Source: Phyllobacterium zundukense
GTDB taxonomy: Bacteria; Pseudomonadota; Alphaproteobacteria; Rhizobiales; Rhizobiaceae
DNA length: 64,000 bases
Direction: 5' to 3'
Assembly: GCF_025452195.1 (NCBI RefSeq)
Contig: NZ_CP104971.1
Span: 124,001-188,000 of the forward strand
The first letter of the stretch is position 1, and every line of letters starts with the position of its first letter. Shown in pieces: positions 9,751 to 18,445 of this stretch. Made by a program: the position numbers and the translations under genes. Under the pieces are notes generated by a model. That model ran no database searches. It was not told the origin of the DNA and worked only from the letters and a program-made list of their open reading frames with translations.

Positions 9751-9987
9751 GTGGCAGACAGCACAATAAATGGCAGCTTTGAATGCCCTGCCTGTAGAGG
9801 CGTAGTTGGGGCCTAATCGGATGCCGACGACGCCATGGCCGTTTGCCGCGATTGCGGACACGTGTTCGGCACATGGGCGAGCGCTCAAGCAATGGCCCAG
9901 GCCTCGATCAAGAAGCAACTTCTGGCTATAGTGAAAGCGAATATCAGCAAATCGATCAAAGCAGCAAATCGCAAGATGAGGCGCTAA
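9751..9987 (+). pseudogene. Zinc-ribbon protein gene with internal TAA
   Basis: A GTG start at 9751 has a clean AGGAGG four bases before it. The frame reads a short lead, then FECPACRGVVGA, then TAA at 9814-9816. The same frame then continues with an acidic linker and AVCRDCGHVFGTWASAQAMA, followed by a lysine-rich helical tail to a stop at 9985. The two CxxC pairs on either side of the TAA make one zinc ribbon, so the natural product was about 78 residues and the stop is a nonsense change. The back part could be restarted at the ATG at 9835 to give a 50-residue peptide with half the ribbon. The function is unknown. Confidence 0.6.
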
Positions 9988-10404
9988 ATCCGTCACGCCC
10001 TTGCCGACCCTGTGGTGCTATTTGTTCAACGGAGCGAGGAAGCTGCCGAGGGTCCAGTCACGGCCGAGCATTAATACAGCCATTACAACAAATTGTTTGA
10101 AGTCGATTAAACCGTCAGGTTCCACATGCTTTTCCCCTATGGGTGGAGATATGCCAACGGCGACTGAGAGCTAACATGGAAGGGTGGCATCAACATTTCA
10201 TAACATAGCGATTTCTGTGGGGCAAAAGCTATAATCTAATCAATACTGTTTAAGCCTGCTTATCAATCCAGCCGCCTCCGGCAGTTGCAACAGCGTGCCG
10301 GATTATTCTATGGCTCTCTATAATCGGTGCACATGCTTCGGATTTCGCAGCGCAGGAACGCATTCGCAACTACGCTATCCCAAGCTTCCGCCCACAGGCA
10401 TGTT
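9988..10404. other. AT-richer spacer with no gene
   Basis: About 415 bases between the broken zinc-ribbon gene and insertion-sequence debris. Composition is more AT-rich than the neighbouring genes. Nothing coding is supported on either strand. Confidence 0.4.
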
Positions 10405-10497
10405 GCGGTCGGCAAACTTAAAATGGTCACTCGTATCGCCTCCGCCAGAAAACTCCTGACGATCCTCGATGCCATCTTGCGATGCGAGATACCATGA
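10405..10497 (+). pseudogene. Remnant of IS110-type transposase C-terminus
   Basis: In one frame this gives GKLKMVTRIASARKLLTILD followed by AILRCEIP and a stop. From memory of the family, this resembles the conserved C-terminal helix of IS110-group transposases (pattern GKPxKVAxxAxARKLLxILNAxxRD). The upstream part of the same frame does not look like transposase, so only the tail survives. It sits 80 bp before the broken kup tail, marking this spot as a site of past transposition. Confidence 0.5.
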
Positions 10498-10579
10498 CCG
10501 CTCGACAAACGAATACAGTCGTTCGCTTTGGCCCGCTTCACTTTGTGAAACACCGCTATCTGGATTTGGTTGCTGCCCC

Positions 10580-10868
10580 TTGAACAATGATCTGTTCAAG
10601 CGTGTGACGATGACCTTGGGGCTATATGGAAAGGCCGAATATTCCGCGTTCACTGGCCATTTACCGGAAACTAGGCTGGAAATTCGACATCATGACCACC
10701 TCTTTCTTCCTTTCGCGCCGTTCGCTCAAAGCCGCAGCACAGTCAGGCATGCCGTTTTGGCAGGACAAATTGTTCATCGCCTTGGCTAATAGCGCGAGCG
10801 ATGCAACAGAATATTTCCAGATTCCGACTGGGCGCGTTGTGGAAATCGGAACACAGGTCAACGTCTGA
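10580..10868 (+). pseudogene. kup C-terminal fragment with a frameshift
   Basis: The last 80 codons encode [20 protein letters not shown] and end [12 protein letters not shown], clearly the C-terminal domain of a Kup potassium transporter. It is similar to but diverged from the intact kup at 4936-6894. The coding signal continues upstream in another frame (LFKRVTMT). The two frames join at about 10622, where a G-run has gained a base. Everything upstream is missing. The fragment cannot make a transporter. Confidence 0.8.
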
Positions 10869-10995
10869 TGGCGCTTTCCAAATGATTATTCAGTTTGATC
10901 GATGCTGATGAATGGGCAGCAGGGGCCTGCTTGCCACATTGCGTCCAATTGATGAAATCGGCCGATGGACACTTCACGGCGAGCGGGGTTTTCGC

Positions 10996-11691
10996 TCAGC
11001 TTGATTCCACCGAGATCAAGGCACGCGCGAAGCCTTTTTCCGCCATCTCGATCGTCCCGTCGGGCAGTTTGAGAACCCTGTCGATGGCGAGGCCATAAAG
11101 GCGCAGCCGTTCCTCCAGTGCTTCTGCCGCCGCATCGACATTGCCGGCTTTTGCCTGTTGCAGGGCATCGTTCATCACTGCGCCGAGGCTCAAACGGAAC
11201 TGCAGCAGCATCTCAGCGAAGGCGAGGGGATCCGGTGCATCGAAAACGCCCTGCGCGTTGCCTTGTCTTAGAATCTCCGCGAGCGCGGGGGTGACGACGG
11301 CCGTTACCGCTTGGTCCATGCGGTGGAAAAGGACAATGTTTTCAGGACGAAAGATAACCTCGAACGTATTGCGAATATGCGGGGCATACTCGATCTTCAA
11401 CCGTCGCGATCCGGCAAAGAGGCCGTTGAGGCGGCTGATCGGATCAAGTGTGGGATCATCCAGAACGGGTTGGAGATCGGTCATGCTGTCGCGCGCCATC
11501 CGCACCGCGAGCGCCTCCAGCAATGCCGCCTTCGAATCGAAATAATGATAGAAAGCGCCCTTGGAGAGGCCGGCCTCGCGGATGATGTCGTTGACGGTCG
11601 TGTTATCGTAGCCGCGACTGAAGAACAAACGTTGCGCGCAATCCAAAAGTTCAGCGAACCTGATCTTCGGCGCTTTGATGGTTCGAACCAC
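10996..11691 (-). CDS. TetR family transcriptional repressor
   Basis: A 231-residue regulator with an N-terminal TetR helix-turn-helix (NDIIREAGLSKGAFYHYFDS) and a helical ligand-binding C-terminal domain. I place the start at the GTG at 11691, seven bases after a GAGGAG, in preference to a TTG five codons earlier. It is divergent from an adaptor-permease-ATPase efflux operon. Between them lies a perfect palindrome that is its likely binding site, so it probably represses both itself and the pump until an effector binds. The effector is not predictable from sequence. Confidence 0.88.
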   Translation of the reverse strand: MVRTIKAPKIRFAELLDCAQRLFFSRGYDNTTVNDIIREAGLSKGAFYHYFDSKAALLEALAVRMARDSMTDLQPVLDDPTLDPISRLNGLFAGSRRLKIEYAPHIRNTFEVIFRPENIVLFHRMDQAVTAVVTPALAEILRQGNAQGVFDAPDPLAFAEMLLQFRLSLGAVMNDALQQAKAGNVDAAAEALEERLRLYGLAIDRVLKLPDGTIEMAEKGFARALISVESS

Positions 11692-11783
11692 GAATAGGCT
11701 CCTCAATAAACTTGATTGAAATCTTTATCTTCCCAAGCGGACGACGGAAACGGTCTTTCGCTCTAGCTCGCATTTCTATGATA

Positions 11784-11798
11784 GACCGACGGTCGGTC
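11784..11798. promoter_or_regulatory. TetR operator palindrome
   Basis: GACCGAC G GTCGGTC is a perfect 7-bp inverted repeat around one central base. It is centred in the spacer between the TetR gene and the divergent efflux operon, about 48 bp before the adaptor start. Repeats of the ACCGACCGGTCGGT type are common TetR-family operators. Confidence 0.7.
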
Positions 11799-11845
11799 GA
11801 TTGCTATAGTCAGTTGTAAACACCATCCGCGCCGGAGATTCAATC

Positions 11846-12847
11846 ATGCGATTATCGCGTTTATCGATTGCCATTGCTGTTGCTTTGGCGATTGCCGCTC
11901 CTGGCATCTGGTACATGCAGCGGCCACAGACCGTCACGACAGTCATGCCGAAGCGCGGAAATGTAGCAGAAATTGTCTATGCCAATGGGGTGGTCGAGCC
12001 GCGCACCTGGGCTAAGGTGACGGCGCTTGTGCGCGAACGTATTGTCGAGCAATGCGAGTGTGAGGGCCAAGCCGTGGAGCAGGGCGCTATATTGGCCCGT
12101 CTCGACACCAGTGAGGCGCAGGCGGCGCTTGTAGAGCTCGATGCACGTCTGCGCCTCGCCCGCGACGATCATCAGCGCCTGGCCGTACTGGTCGAACGCA
12201 ACGCCACCAGTCAACAGTCTGTCGACCGGGCCAGCAGCGAGGTGGCGCAGCTTGAAGCGCTGGTCGCCGGACAGAAGGCAAAGCTGGAAAGCTACATTTT
12301 GAGAGCTCCGGCCACCGGAACAGTGTTGCGGCACGATGGAGAGGTTGGTGAGATCACCGAACCTGGAACCATATTGTTCTGGGTCGGCCAGCCATCGCCG
12401 CTTATTGTCGTTGCCGACGTCAACGAGGAAGACATTCCGCGCGTAAAGGTTGGCCAGCGCGCGCTCTTGCGTTCCGACGCGTTTGCGAACCGCAACCTGG
12501 AGGCGACCGTCGATAGCATAACGCCGAAGGGCGATCCGGTGACCAAGACCTACCGGGTCCGTTTCAAGCTGCCCGACGACACGCCGCTGATGATCGGCAT
12601 GTCGACGGACGTCAATATTGTCATTCGCGTTGCTGAAAATGCGCTGACTGTCCCGTCACTCGCGCTTCGGGGCAATGCGATTTATACCGTTGATGGTGGC
12701 AAGGCCTTCCGGCACGAACTCGTCACCGGGATTCGTGGCATGAAGGACGTCGAAGTCCAATCAGGCCTGACTGCCGATGCACGCGTCATCTCGCCATTTC
12801 CGGAAGATATTGCCGATGGTGCCCGCGTGACGTCTGCAAAGGAGTGA
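11846..12847 (+). CDS. Periplasmic adaptor (HlyD/MacA-type) of an ABC efflux pump
   Basis: A 333-residue membrane-fusion protein anchored by one N-terminal helix (residues about 5-24). The order is anchor, a first barrel strand (VYANGVVEPRTWAKVTALV), lipoyl half-domains split by a short coiled-coil hairpin (residues about 85-145, rich in Glu/Ala/Leu), a second lipoyl half (RAPATGTVLRHDGEVGE) and a beta-barrel. It would link an inner-membrane ABC transporter to export across the envelope. It overlaps the permease gene by 4 bp (GTGA), so the two are translationally coupled. A TetR operator lies upstream. A distinctive CEC pair (residues about 69-71) is unusual for the family. Confidence 0.87.
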   Translation: MRLSRLSIAIAVALAIAAPGIWYMQRPQTVTTVMPKRGNVAEIVYANGVVEPRTWAKVTALVRERIVEQCECEGQAVEQGAILARLDTSEAQAALVELDARLRLARDDHQRLAVLVERNATSQQSVDRASSEVAQLEALVAGQKAKLESYILRAPATGTVLRHDGEVGEITEPGTILFWVGQPSPLIVVADVNEEDIPRVKVGQRALLRSDAFANRNLEATVDSITPKGDPVTKTYRVRFKLPDDTPLMIGMSTDVNIVIRVAENALTVPSLALRGNAIYTVDGGKAFRHELVTGIRGMKDVEVQSGLTADARVISPFPEDIADGARVTSAKE

Positions 12848-14094
12848 GAGACGTGCGGCTTATTCTCGATCTCGCTGTTACGCACATTGCCGGCCGCGGC
12901 CGGCAAACTCTGGTCGCAATCATTGGCGTTGCCGTGGGTGTTGGCTTTTCCGTTGCCATGGCTGCGCTGATGCAGGGCGGTCAGGACGATTTTGTCGAGC
13001 TGCTGATCAACACTATGCCGCATGTCCAGATCACCGATGAGCATCGGACACCGCCGCGTCAGCCGGCGGAAGAGGTTTTCGATACCGCTGCCATTTCCGG
13101 GCTCCGTCCCCGGGATGATCGCCGAGGCATCATCAATCCGACGGCCGCCCTGACGTGGCTCAACGGTTGGGTTCCCGGGCGGCTGGCACAAAGCCTCAAG
13201 ACACAAGGTGTCATTCGTTATTCAAGCCGTGATGTCGGCGCTTCGATCATCGGGATCGATCCCGAAATCGAGCAGGGTGTATCCCCGATCGTCGATGATT
13301 TCAAGGCGGGCAGCTTCGCCGGCCTCAGGGCCGGCGGCAACAATATCATCATCGGTGACACGATGGCGGGGCGTCTCGGGGCAGGGCTTGGCGATACGAT
13401 CACGGCGGTGTCATCGACCGGGCAGTCGCGCAACTTCAAGATCGTCGGGCTCTTCCATACCGGCACCACTGCACGCGACGAAGGCGAAGCCTATGTTCTT
13501 CTCAAGAACGCACAGATCCTGAGCGAGCGGGCAAATGCCATCAATGAAATTTGGATCAAGCTTGATGATCCGAACACGGCTCCTTCGGTTGCACACCGAG
13601 CGGAAGCCGAACTCGGATACAAGGCCGTCGCCTGGCAGGAAGCAAACGAGGCGATCCTCGAGGCGCTCGTTGTGCGCAATATCATTATGTACACTGTGGT
13701 CGCCGCCATCATGCTGGTTGCCGGCTTTGGCATTTTCAACATCATCTCCACGATAACCCATGAAAAGGCACGTGACATCGCCATTCTGAAGTCGCTGGGG
13801 TTTCGGGAACATGACATGCGGCGGCTGTTCCTGATCGAGGGTGTGGCTATAGGCGCTGCCGGTTCTGCCATTGGATGGCTCTTGGGGTTCTTGCTCGTCT
13901 ACGCGCTGGCGCAGGTGCGCTTCGAACTCGCCGCCACCGGTCAGGAGATGACCAGGCTGCCGATTGCCTGGAGTATTCTCCACTATCTTCTAACTGCGGG
14001 CTTCGCCCTCGCTTCCGCCGCAGTTGCGGGTTATCTGCCGGCGCGCCGCGCCGCCAAGCTCAATCCTGTCGACATTATCCGGGGGGCGACATGA
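12844..14094 (+). CDS. ABC transporter permease, FtsX/MacB type
   Basis: A 416-residue inner-membrane permease. One N-terminal helix (near GVAVGVGFSVAMAALMQG) is followed by a large periplasmic domain of about 230 residues and three C-terminal helices, the standard FtsX/LolC/MacB-core layout. The segment FNIISTITHEKARDIAILKS is the typical coupling region before the final helices, and the end [19 protein letters not shown] is diagnostic. The start is a GTG overlapping the adaptor stop, with a second GTG three codons later. It overlaps the ATPase by 4 bp (ATGA). The three genes form one tripartite efflux or lipoprotein-type transporter; the substrate is unknown. Confidence 0.9.
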   Translation: MRDVRLILDLAVTHIAGRGRQTLVAIIGVAVGVGFSVAMAALMQGGQDDFVELLINTMPHVQITDEHRTPPRQPAEEVFDTAAISGLRPRDDRRGIINPTAALTWLNGWVPGRLAQSLKTQGVIRYSSRDVGASIIGIDPEIEQGVSPIVDDFKAGSFAGLRAGGNNIIIGDTMAGRLGAGLGDTITAVSSTGQSRNFKIVGLFHTGTTARDEGEAYVLLKNAQILSERANAINEIWIKLDDPNTAPSVAHRAEAELGYKAVAWQEANEAILEALVVRNIIMYTVVAAIMLVAGFGIFNIISTITHEKARDIAILKSLGFREHDMRRLFLIEGVAIGAAGSAIGWLLGFLLVYALAQVRFELAATGQEMTRLPIAWSILHYLLTAGFALASAAVAGYLPARRAAKLNPVDIIRGAT

Positions 14095-14768
14095 CAGTGC
14101 TGATTGAAGCGGAAAACCTCACGCGGATCCTGCCGGAGACCGTGCCGGTGACCCTGGTCAAGGATGTATCCCTGTCCGTCATGGAGAAGGAATTCGTTGC
14201 AGTCACGGGTCAGTCCGGCTCGGGCAAATCTTCGCTGCTCTATTTGCTTGGCCTTCTCGACCATCCAACGAGCGGTACCTTGAAAATTGGTGGAAATGAT
14301 ACCGGACCGATGAATGAGACAGAGCGGGCCGGCACGCGCCTTGCCACGCTTGGATTTGTCTTCCAGTTTCACTTTCTCCTGCCTGAGTTTACGGTCCGCG
14401 AGAATGTCGAAATACCAATGCGCAAGCTGGGGAGACTATCGCGACCGCAGATGCGAGAGCGTGCCACGGAACTGCTTGAATCCCTGGGGCTGGAAGGCCA
14501 TCTCGACAAGCTGCCGGAGCAGCTGTCCGGCGGGCAGCGGCAGCGCGTTGCCGTGGCGCGATCCCTTGCCAATGATCCGCCGATTGTTCTGGCCGACGAA
14601 CCGACCGGCAATCTTGACACGAAAAATTCTGATCAGGTCTTTCAAATCCTTGAAGCGCTTGTACGCGAGCGCGGCAAGACCGTCATCGCCGTGACCCATG
14701 ACGTCGACATGGCCGCACGCATGGACCGGCAAATCCATTTGGTGGATGGAAAGATCGCGAAGCCCTGA
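14091..14768 (+). CDS. ABC transporter ATP-binding protein, LolD/MacB type
   Basis: A 225-residue ATPase that powers the preceding permease. Walker A is [14 protein letters not shown], the Q-loop lies in [14 protein letters not shown], the signature is [14 protein letters not shown] and Walker B is [12 protein letters not shown] followed by the H-loop in VIAVTHD. The family normally has FQ-F-NLLP here, so the HF in place of the usual residues is a minor variation. The start is the ATG at 14091 overlapping the permease stop. It is the third and last gene of the TetR-controlled operon. Confidence 0.93.
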   Translation: MTVLIEAENLTRILPETVPVTLVKDVSLSVMEKEFVAVTGQSGSGKSSLLYLLGLLDHPTSGTLKIGGNDTGPMNETERAGTRLATLGFVFQFHFLLPEFTVRENVEIPMRKLGRLSRPQMRERATELLESLGLEGHLDKLPEQLSGGQRQRVAVARSLANDPPIVLADEPTGNLDTKNSDQVFQILEALVRERGKTVIAVTHDVDMAARMDRQIHLVDGKIAKP

Positions 14769-15013
14769 AACGGCGCAGGTCCGATCAACATCGTTCAAAC
14801 ATGTCGCAGACCGCTATAGGTTGCGAATGCTTCGTCAAAACCATCCGGGCAAGTTCGCTCTCCGCAATACGTAAATCATCGAACCCAATACACACATCAT
14901 GATCGCGGCGCCTGCCATTTCTGGCAGGGCGAGCCACTGATGATGCAGTCTCGTCGTCAGGTTTTCGCAAAAAATTCACTTAACGTCACCACAGTTGGTA
15001 AACATCGCCGAAA

Positions 15014-15115
15014 TCATTTGTCATCTCGTTCCATTTTTTTCAGCAACAGTACGAGCACGCCAGTCAAAATCAGCGCCACTGCCACCACCAGAAGAAGTAA
15101 AGTGTGATCGTTCAT
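15014..15115 (-). CDS. Small single-helix membrane protein (33 aa)
   Basis: The frame reads MNDHT, then an almost pure Leu/Val/Ala/Ile helix of about 20 residues, then the charged tail KKMERDDK. GGGAG lies ten bases before the ATG. Composition and topology are those of genuine small membrane proteins (N-out or N-in with a positive juxtamembrane tail). It lies between the efflux operon and the hydratase-like gene, read leftward downstream of the latter. No homologue is recognised. Confidence 0.5.
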   Translation of the reverse strand: MNDHTLLLLVVAVALILTGVLVLLLKKMERDDK

Positions 15116-15170
15116 TTTGCTTAATCTCCCTTCCAGAGGAGCGCGCGGCGCGTTCCTCATGAATGCCCCG

Positions 15171-15941
15171 CTATTCGAATCTGCACGAGACTTGTCCGAG
15201 ATATCCGAAATCCGCGATCATGTGCTGACCGGGCAAAACCTGAACGATCGGCGTGCACGAACCGGACGTCACAATATCTCCTGTACTGAGCTGGTTGCCG
15301 TGCCGGGAAAGCTCTTGCGCCAACCAGACAACTGCTTCGAGCGGATGTCCCATGATTGAGCTTCCGGTAGCGCTCGCCACAACGTTCCCATCCAATCGAG
15401 CGGATACCTCGACCGCGTCCAATTCATTTAGATTGGCGTTTTGGTCAAGCGTTCCGCAAATGGTTGCAACATGCAGGCCAAAGTCCGCAACGGCAGCAAA
15501 GTGATTGAGGCCGCCGTGGTGAGACCGCCTGCCGAGGATGCCGATGGCAGACTGACAGCCAAGAATGCATTCAGCCGCTGTGGCTCGCGTAATTGGTTCA
15601 TGATGAGCCGGATAGGGGCGAGCGATAATAAAGGCGAATTCACATTGTGCTCCGAGGACGCCTTGCGCCAGAGATAGTCGGTGACCGTCTCCAAAATGGG
15701 CATTACTTGCAATTGGTGCAAAGATCGGTTGGGCAAGTGCGAGGCTGACCTGGGAGCTTTCGCTTGTACCAGCCAAAGCGAAACCATCCAGATCGCTGGA
15801 ATAAGTTTCGATTGCTATAGACTGAATTTCGAAAGCTTCGGTCAAAGAAAGAATCTGTGTCAATGGCAGTTCGGAAACCCTGCCTCTGGCACGGTTATCT
15901 GCCAAAAGACTCCCCAGATCCGCGATTAGTTCCGGTTGCAT
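15171..15941 (-). CDS. 2-keto-4-pentenoate hydratase / FAH family protein
   Basis: A 256-residue protein resembling MhpD-type hydratases and related decarboxylases (fumarylacetoacetase superfamily), which add water to 2-oxo-pentenoates in aromatic-ring degradation. Support comes from an N-terminal all-alpha lead, a GAQCEFAFIIARPYPA segment that corresponds to the metal-binding ExE region (here a single E is clear), and HPLEAVVWLAQELSRHGNQL with STGDIVTSGSCTPIVQV near the end, which is very typical. The start is the ATG at 15941, six bases after a GAGG. No other aromatic-degradation genes are nearby, so its job here is unclear. Confidence 0.75.
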   Translation of the reverse strand: MQPELIADLGSLLADNRARGRVSELPLTQILSLTEAFEIQSIAIETYSSDLDGFALAGTSESSQVSLALAQPIFAPIASNAHFGDGHRLSLAQGVLGAQCEFAFIIARPYPAHHEPITRATAAECILGCQSAIGILGRRSHHGGLNHFAAVADFGLHVATICGTLDQNANLNELDAVEVSARLDGNVVASATGSSIMGHPLEAVVWLAQELSRHGNQLSTGDIVTSGSCTPIVQVLPGQHMIADFGYLGQVSCRFE

Positions 15942-16298
15942 ATGAGACCTCACCTTTGATCGCGAGCAGAGCAAAGTTACCGGCTAAGTCAAATAAATAT
16001 TCATTTATAGGCGCGGGCTCATATACATATAACTTTTTGATATCTTTCCTTTTTATACGAGGCCGAATACCTGATGTCGCAGGCAATGGCCCGGGTTCGC
16101 AAATTCAGAATCTTTATAGGAATCCTATATCTTTCCTATTTGGGCCGTCTCGAATTTTTATGCCGTTTTGAGTCATACTTCGCGCGATCTTGGAAGCTGG
16201 TCAGCGTGAGCGATCACGGTATCTCATTAGTTTCACTTGCGTTCGCGTCTGCATGGTCAATTGCGCACTATGCAGGGATTAAAAAAGGAGTTTTCTCC
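15942..16298. promoter_or_regulatory. kdp promoter region with T-rich tracts and a palindrome
   Basis: About 357 AT-rich bases lie between the divergent hydratase gene and the kdp operon. A perfect inverted repeat TATAGG AAT CCTATA lies at 16115-16129. Similar T-rich stretches (CTTTCCTTTTTATAC near 16045, CTTTCCTATTT near 16131) occur around it. KdpE sites in enteric bacteria are T-rich, so these are candidate KdpE targets, but that is inference. No gene is seen here. Confidence 0.4.
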
Positions 16299-16379
16299 AT
16301 GGACATTGTTGTTCTCGGGATAGGCATTTTATTCTTCGTCCTGGCGCTGGCCTACACCAAAGCCTGCGACAATCTTTGA
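16299..16379 (+). CDS. Small membrane protein leading the kdp operon (26 aa)
   Basis: The peptide MDIVVLGIGILFFVLALAYT plus KACDNL has one helix and a short polar tail. AAGGAG lies nine bases before the ATG, and kdpF starts 16 bp after its stop. Small peptides with a helix followed by a tyrosine and a cysteine-containing tail often precede kdpF but are rarely annotated. By position and shape it could be a KdpF-like stabilising peptide of the K+-ATPase; that is inference. Confidence 0.7.
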   Translation: MDIVVLGIGILFFVLALAYTKACDNL

Positions 16380-16395
16380 CCGGAAGGAGTGCCAG

Positions 16396-16485
16396 ATGAC
16401 TATCGATTACCTTCTCGGCGGCGCTGTGACCCTGTTCCTCCTCGCCTATCTCACCTATGCCCTCGTGCGCCCGGAGCGCTTCTGA
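16396..16485 (+). CDS. kdpF: K+-transporting ATPase subunit KdpF
   Basis: A 29-residue single-helix peptide ending in the diagnostic YALVRPERF, which is the KdpF signature. It stabilises the KdpFABC complex in the inner membrane. A GGAAGGAG precedes the ATG by six bases. kdpA follows 34 bp later. Confidence 0.95.
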   Translation: MTIDYLLGGAVTLFLLAYLTYALVRPERF

Positions 16486-16519
16486 TCGCATCTGACGCCA
16501 GGCGCGGAAAGCTATACCC

Positions 16520-18223
16520 ATGACTCTCAACGGTTGGATACAGATCCTCGTATATTGCGGGATCATCATTTTGCTCGTGAAGCCTGTTGGCGGCTACATG
16601 ACGCGTGTCTTTAACGGCGATCGCACGTTGCTTTCGCCTTTGCTCGTTCCTGTCGAGCGATGTCTCTATCGCATCTCCGGAACGAATGAGCGCGAGGAGC
16701 AGCATTGGACCACCTATACGGCCGCGCTGTTGTTCTTCAATCTCGCCGGGTTTCTCCTGCTCTATTTTCTGCAGCGCTTCCAGGGGGCGCTCCCCTACAA
16801 TCCCGCGGGAATGACGGCGGTCGGCCCCGAACTGGCGTTCAACACCGCCGCCAGCTTCATGACCAACACCAACTGGCAGAACTATGGCGGTGAAAGCACG
16901 ATGTCCTATCTCGTGCAGATGGCTGGCCTGACGGTGCAGAACTTTCTTTCGGCGGCGACGGGTATTGCCATCGGGATCGCGCTCATCCGTGGTTTTGCCC
17001 GAGCGTCGGGCCGCTGGATCGGCAACTTCTGGGTCGATATGACCAGATGTACCCTCTATATCCTGCTGCCACTCTGCATTGTTCTCACACTTGTCTATGT
17101 CTATCTTGGCGTTCCACAAACGCTTGGTGCCTATGTCGATGCCACGACGCTGGAAGGAGCCAAACAGACGATTGCTGTCGGCCCGGTTGCCTCGCAGCTC
17201 GCCATCAAGATGCTCGGCACCAATGGTGGCGGCTTCTTCAACGCCAATTCGGCGCATCCGTTCGAAAATCCCGACGCTATCTCCAACCTCATCCAGATGG
17301 TTACGATCTTCGTCCTCGGTGCCGGACTGACCAATGTCTTTGGTCGGATGGTCGGAAATGAGCGTCAGGGTTGGGCCATCTTTGCCACCATGGGCATTTT
17401 TTTTCTTGCTGGCGTTATCGTTTGTTATTGGGCTGAAGCAGCCGGCAATCCGCTGATCCATGCTCTCGGAATCGACGGCGGCAATATGGAAGGCAAGGAG
17501 ACGCGCTTCGGTATCGCCCTGTCGGCATTGTTCGCCGTGATCACGACGGCCGCGTCCTGCGGTGCCGTTAATTCAATGCATGACAGTTTCACGGCACTCG
17601 GCGGCATGATCCCGCTGATCAACATGATGCTGGGCGAAGTGATTGTCGGCGGCGTTGGTGCAGGCTTCTACGGCATTCTTCTTTTTGTTGTCATTACGGT
17701 CTTTGTGGCAGGCCTGATGGTTGGCCGCACACCCGAATATCTCGGCAAGAAGATCGAGGCCAAGGAAGTCAAGATGGCCATGCTGGCGGTACTGTGTCTG
17801 CCTTTGGCCATGCTCGGCTTTACTGCCGTCAGTTCAGTTCTCCCTTCCGCGACGGCCTCGATTGCCAATGCCGGCCCTCACGGCTTCTCCGAAATACTCT
17901 ACGCCTACACCTCGGCTGCGGCCAACAACGGTTCGGCGTTCGGCGGCCTCTCCGGCAATACGCCCTGGTACAACATCACAATCGGCATTGCGGTTCTGTT
18001 GGGCCGGTTCTTTGTCATCATCCCAGCCCTGGCGATCGCCGGTTCTCTTGTAGCAAAGAAGACCGTTCCGGAATCCGCAGGCACGTTCCCAACGCATGGC
18101 CCTCTGTTTGTTGGTCTGCTCGTCGGTGTCATCCTGATCGTCGGCGGTCTCACCTTCTTCCCGGCGCTGGCCGTCGGACCGATTGTCGAGCATCTCGCGA
18201 TGACGCTCGGTCAGACATTCTAA
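16520..18223 (+). CDS. kdpA: K+-transporting ATPase subunit KdpA
   Basis: The potassium-binding and translocating subunit of the Kdp P-type ATPase complex, distantly related to K+ channels. The 567-residue protein has the normal length and about ten membrane segments. The pore loops are recognisable, including [37 protein letters not shown] and the C-terminal [20 protein letters not shown]. It selects K+ and passes it on to KdpB. It is in an operon with kdpF, a small unnamed gene, kdpB and kdpC. Confidence 0.98.
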   Translation: MTLNGWIQILVYCGIIILLVKPVGGYMTRVFNGDRTLLSPLLVPVERCLYRISGTNEREEQHWTTYTAALLFFNLAGFLLLYFLQRFQGALPYNPAGMTAVGPELAFNTAASFMTNTNWQNYGGESTMSYLVQMAGLTVQNFLSAATGIAIGIALIRGFARASGRWIGNFWVDMTRCTLYILLPLCIVLTLVYVYLGVPQTLGAYVDATTLEGAKQTIAVGPVASQLAIKMLGTNGGGFFNANSAHPFENPDAISNLIQMVTIFVLGAGLTNVFGRMVGNERQGWAIFATMGIFFLAGVIVCYWAEAAGNPLIHALGIDGGNMEGKETRFGIALSALFAVITTAASCGAVNSMHDSFTALGGMIPLINMMLGEVIVGGVGAGFYGILLFVVITVFVAGLMVGRTPEYLGKKIEAKEVKMAMLAVLCLPLAMLGFTAVSSVLPSATASIANAGPHGFSEILYAYTSAAANNGSAFGGLSGNTPWYNITIGIAVLLGRFFVIIPALAIAGSLVAKKTVPESAGTFPTHGPLFVGLLVGVILIVGGLTFFPALAVGPIVEHLAMTLGQTF

Positions 18224-18233
18224 GGAATATGCG

Positions 18234-18401
18234 ATGCGTAACGGATACCTGCAATTCGACATTCACTCCCGCGCCGGCAAGCTGGCACAGGGAGCAGAAA
18301 AACGCATGCGCGCGTCCGACATCATCCTCGGCATGACGGTAATCATGTTGCTTGTGTGGCTCGCCGCGTACGCGTTCCTCCATCTGTTTGCAGCGGCCTG
18401 A
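18234..18401 (+). CDS. Small membrane protein between kdpA and kdpB (55 aa)
   Basis: This frame sits between kdpA (10 bp upstream) and kdpB (44 bp downstream). It gives a 55-residue protein with an amphipathic N-terminal half (residues 1-30, six basic residues) and one C-terminal helix ([20 protein letters not shown], residues about 31-50). A weak AAGGA lies seven bases before the ATG. The spacing and reading direction fit a translated operon member. It is not one of the named Kdp subunits; it might be an accessory or assembly peptide. Confidence 0.7.
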   Translation: MRNGYLQFDIHSRAGKLAQGAEKRMRASDIILGMTVIMLLVWLAAYAFLHLFAAA

Positions 18402-18445
18402 ACGATCGCCGTGCAAGCATAAGCCTTTCAAAACTGGAGTCTCAC

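Noticed and set aside
14785..14979. 64-codon minus-strand frame after the efflux operon
   Set aside because: GTG start without ribosome site and no recognisable structure.
16030..16140. Firm KdpE binding site
   Set aside because: T-rich tracts are suggestive, but AT-rich spacer DNA gives such matches by chance; kept only as a candidate region.
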